Shown here one piece after another: positions 6,540 through 7,522 of a DNA stretch of 7,522 bases. The position numbers and the translations under genes are program-made. The stretch is from Verrucomicrobiota bacterium. GTDB taxonomy: Bacteria; Verrucomicrobiota; Verrucomicrobiia; Chthoniobacterales; Terrimicrobiaceae. Numbering within the stretch: the first letter of the stretch is position 1; each line of letters opens with the position of its first letter. The notes under the pieces are model-generated. The model had not been told where the DNA came from, ran no database searches, and was given only the letters and a program-made list of their open reading frames with translations. The stretch is from the NCBI GenBank assembly GCA_026398285.1, contig JAPLTI010000048.1:1-7522 (forward strand). The letters are read 5' to 3'.

Positions 6540-6830
6540 ATGTCACAGCTTTCCTTGGACAAATTTGGCGAAAACCTTCCGGTCTCTGGAATCGTTGGTT
6601 TTTCGCAAGTCGCAATCGGTCTCGGCGCAGGCTTTCTTGTCGCCGACAATATTGGGCATAATGCCCGTCGTAATGCCGGTGTGGCCTTGATCACTCTGGG
6701 CGCAGCCGCCCTTGTTCCGATTGTCTGGGGCATCGCATCCAAAATCAGCACTCGCCCCGAGTCTTCCCGCGCCATGCGCAAAAAGCTCGAAGGCATCCGT
6801 GGCGCCTACGACACGGATATGGAGCACTGA
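6540..6830 (+). CDS. Small two-helix membrane protein of unknown function (96 aa)
   Basis: I do not recognise a family. Two hydrophobic segments are clear, residues ~17-37 (glycine-rich, with GLGAGFLVAD) and ~46-66 (GVALITLGAAALVPIVWG). A short basic loop (HNARRN) joins them, and a charged tail of about 28 residues follows (SSRAMRKKLEG...). The pattern fits a helical hairpin in the inner membrane with both ends on the same side, probably cytoplasmic. It is divergent from ruvX and ends 15 nt before maf, with which it may be co-transcribed. The reading frame keeps a normal codon pattern and has a convincing hydrophobic layout, so I treat it as a real gene, although no Shine-Dalgarno is seen before its ATG. 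That ATG shares two bases (6540-6541) with the alternative ruvX ATG on the other strand. Confidence 0.72.
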   Translation: MSQLSLDKFGENLPVSGIVGFSQVAIGLGAGFLVADNIGHNARRNAGVALITLGAAALVPIVWGIASKISTRPESSRAMRKKLEGIRGAYDTDMEH

Positions 6831-6845
6831 AGTCGCGGTTCTCAG

Positions 6846-7415
6846 GTGCGACCCCTCGTTCTTGCTTCGGCCTCGCCCCGTCGACTCCAACTGCTCAGAG
6901 AAGCTGGTTGGTCCGTTGAGGTTGATATCTCGGGAGCTGACGAGATAGAGGATCACTCACTGACACCCGACGCGCTCGCCCTCGAAAACGCCCGAAGAAA
7001 GTGGCATGCCATTGCCGCACGGCGTCCCGAGGATCTTATCGTGGCTGCCGACACGGTGGTTTGGCTCGGAGGTCGATTTTACGGCAAGCCTGCGGATTTT
7101 CCCGAAGCCCGAAAAATGTTGGCATCACTCGTCGGTCGAACCCATCAAGTGGTCACTGGAGTGGTCTTGGGTAGTAGCTCGGCTTCCGTCGAATTTTCTG
7201 AACTGTCGATGGTCACTTTCCATGATCTCACGCCCGAATCCATCGAAGCTTATCTTTGTTCCATCAATCCCCTTGATAAGGCCGGAGGCTACGCGGCTCA
7301 GGATGACGGTGGGCGTCTTATTGAAAAAATCGAAGGCTCGCTGAGCAATGTGATCGGTCTCCCTATGGAGCGGCTCGCCGAAGTTCTAAGCGAGATTCAG
7401 CGTTTGCAGGAATAA
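6846..7415 (+). CDS. maf: Maf-family nucleoside triphosphate pyrophosphatase (189 aa)
   Basis: Maf proteins hydrolyse non-canonical or excess nucleoside triphosphates (dTTP/UTP or 7-methyl-GTP, depending on subgroup) to monophosphate and pyrophosphate, and have been linked to septum control. Family motifs are present: LASASPRRLQLL (residues 6-17), SGADEIED (29-36), VAADTVV (66-72, catalytic Asp D69), YGKP (79-82), DKAGGYAAQ (144-152) and IEGSLSNVIGLPMERL (162-177). The arginines at 12-13, K81 and Q152 fit the dTTP/UTP-type pattern as I remember it, but the substrate is not settled. The usual GAYGIQG block reads GGYAAQD here. The start is GTG, 15 nt after the upstream small membrane protein gene; no later start would keep the substrate-binding N-terminus. 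Confidence 0.94.
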   Translation: MRPLVLASASPRRLQLLREAGWSVEVDISGADEIEDHSLTPDALALENARRKWHAIAARRPEDLIVAADTVVWLGGRFYGKPADFPEARKMLASLVGRTHQVVTGVVLGSSSASVEFSELSMVTFHDLTPESIEAYLCSINPLDKAGGYAAQDDGGRLIEKIEGSLSNVIGLPMERLAEVLSEIQRLQE

Positions 7416-7522
7416 ACAAACGCGGACGGAAAATTGCGCATCACGACAGGCGTCCTGCGCACATCGCTGAAGGTGCGGTCGAGATTTTTACGAAACCTCT
7501 GCCCAGACCTTAAACGGTGGGG
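7416..7522. other. Right-edge segment with no supported gene
   Basis: After the maf stop no frame shows recognisable protein sequence. On the minus strand an open frame enters from the right edge and stops at 7490-7488 (last residues PPFKVWAEVS), which could be the end of a convergent gene, but eleven codons are too few to decide. No T-tract terminator is clear; CAGG-CGT-CCTG (about 7447-7457) can form a tiny hairpin without a following T-run. Confidence 0.3.

Noticed and set aside
6497..6796. 100-codon N-terminal extension of the ruvX frame
   Set aside because: RuvX proteins begin at the GIDLG strand as given by the ATG at 6496. The upstream part is antisense to the small membrane protein and has no homology I can see, except that the ATG at 6541 cannot be excluded.
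7435..7522. Plus-strand frame with LRITTGVLRTSLKV near the right edge, reminiscent of the RsmD N-terminus
   Set aside because: No ATG, no Shine-Dalgarno, and the following residues do not continue the RsmD pattern; too short to support.
1..7522. CRISPR arrays, tRNA or rRNA genes, prophage or defence genes
   Set aside because: I saw no spaced direct repeats, no tRNA-like CCA or T-loop pattern, and no proteins of those classes.

Overview
The window looks like a chromosomal stretch of a Gram-negative bacterium. It carries lipid A synthesis (lpxB) and a periplasmic-type peptidoglycan amidase beside housekeeping genes, in moderately GC-rich coding DNA. The mix of a RapA-type helicase, lpxB, truA, ruvX and maf, with a lysine/proline-rich amidase and weak Shine-Dalgarno usage, makes me lean towards Verrucomicrobiota or a relative. 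That is an impression from protein style and is not proven by the sequence.

Layout from left to right: the 3' part of a rapA-like gene (+, open at the left edge); an AT-rich intergenic stretch with two related long palindromes; a complete IS630-family insertion sequence (1893-3010, transposase on +) flanked by TA; then a minus-strand cluster read right to left as ruvX, truA, amidase, lpxB. Divergent from ruvX on the plus strand are a small two-helix membrane protein of unknown function and maf. The last ~107 bases hold no gene I can defend.

The minus-strand genes are tightly packed (ruvX/truA overlap as ATGA; amidase stop lies 12 nt before the lpxB ATG) and probably form one transcription unit. 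It would join rRNA processing (RuvX), tRNA pseudouridylation (TruA), murein handling (amidase) and lipid A disaccharide synthesis (LpxB). RapA, a RNA-polymerase recycling ATPase, converges on this unit from the other side.

The most informative event is the IS insertion. Removing 1893-3010 plus one TA copy in silico restores an in-frame tandem stop (TAA TAA) directly after the LpxB residues LQDY. The element therefore landed in the lpxB stop codon. It extended LpxB by 14 IS-encoded residues and moved the gene away from the palindrome that probably served as its terminator. The pre-insertion target, TTATTAATAA, is itself a perfect palindrome centred on the duplicated TA. I saw no phage, CRISPR, toxin, defence or other new system in this window.
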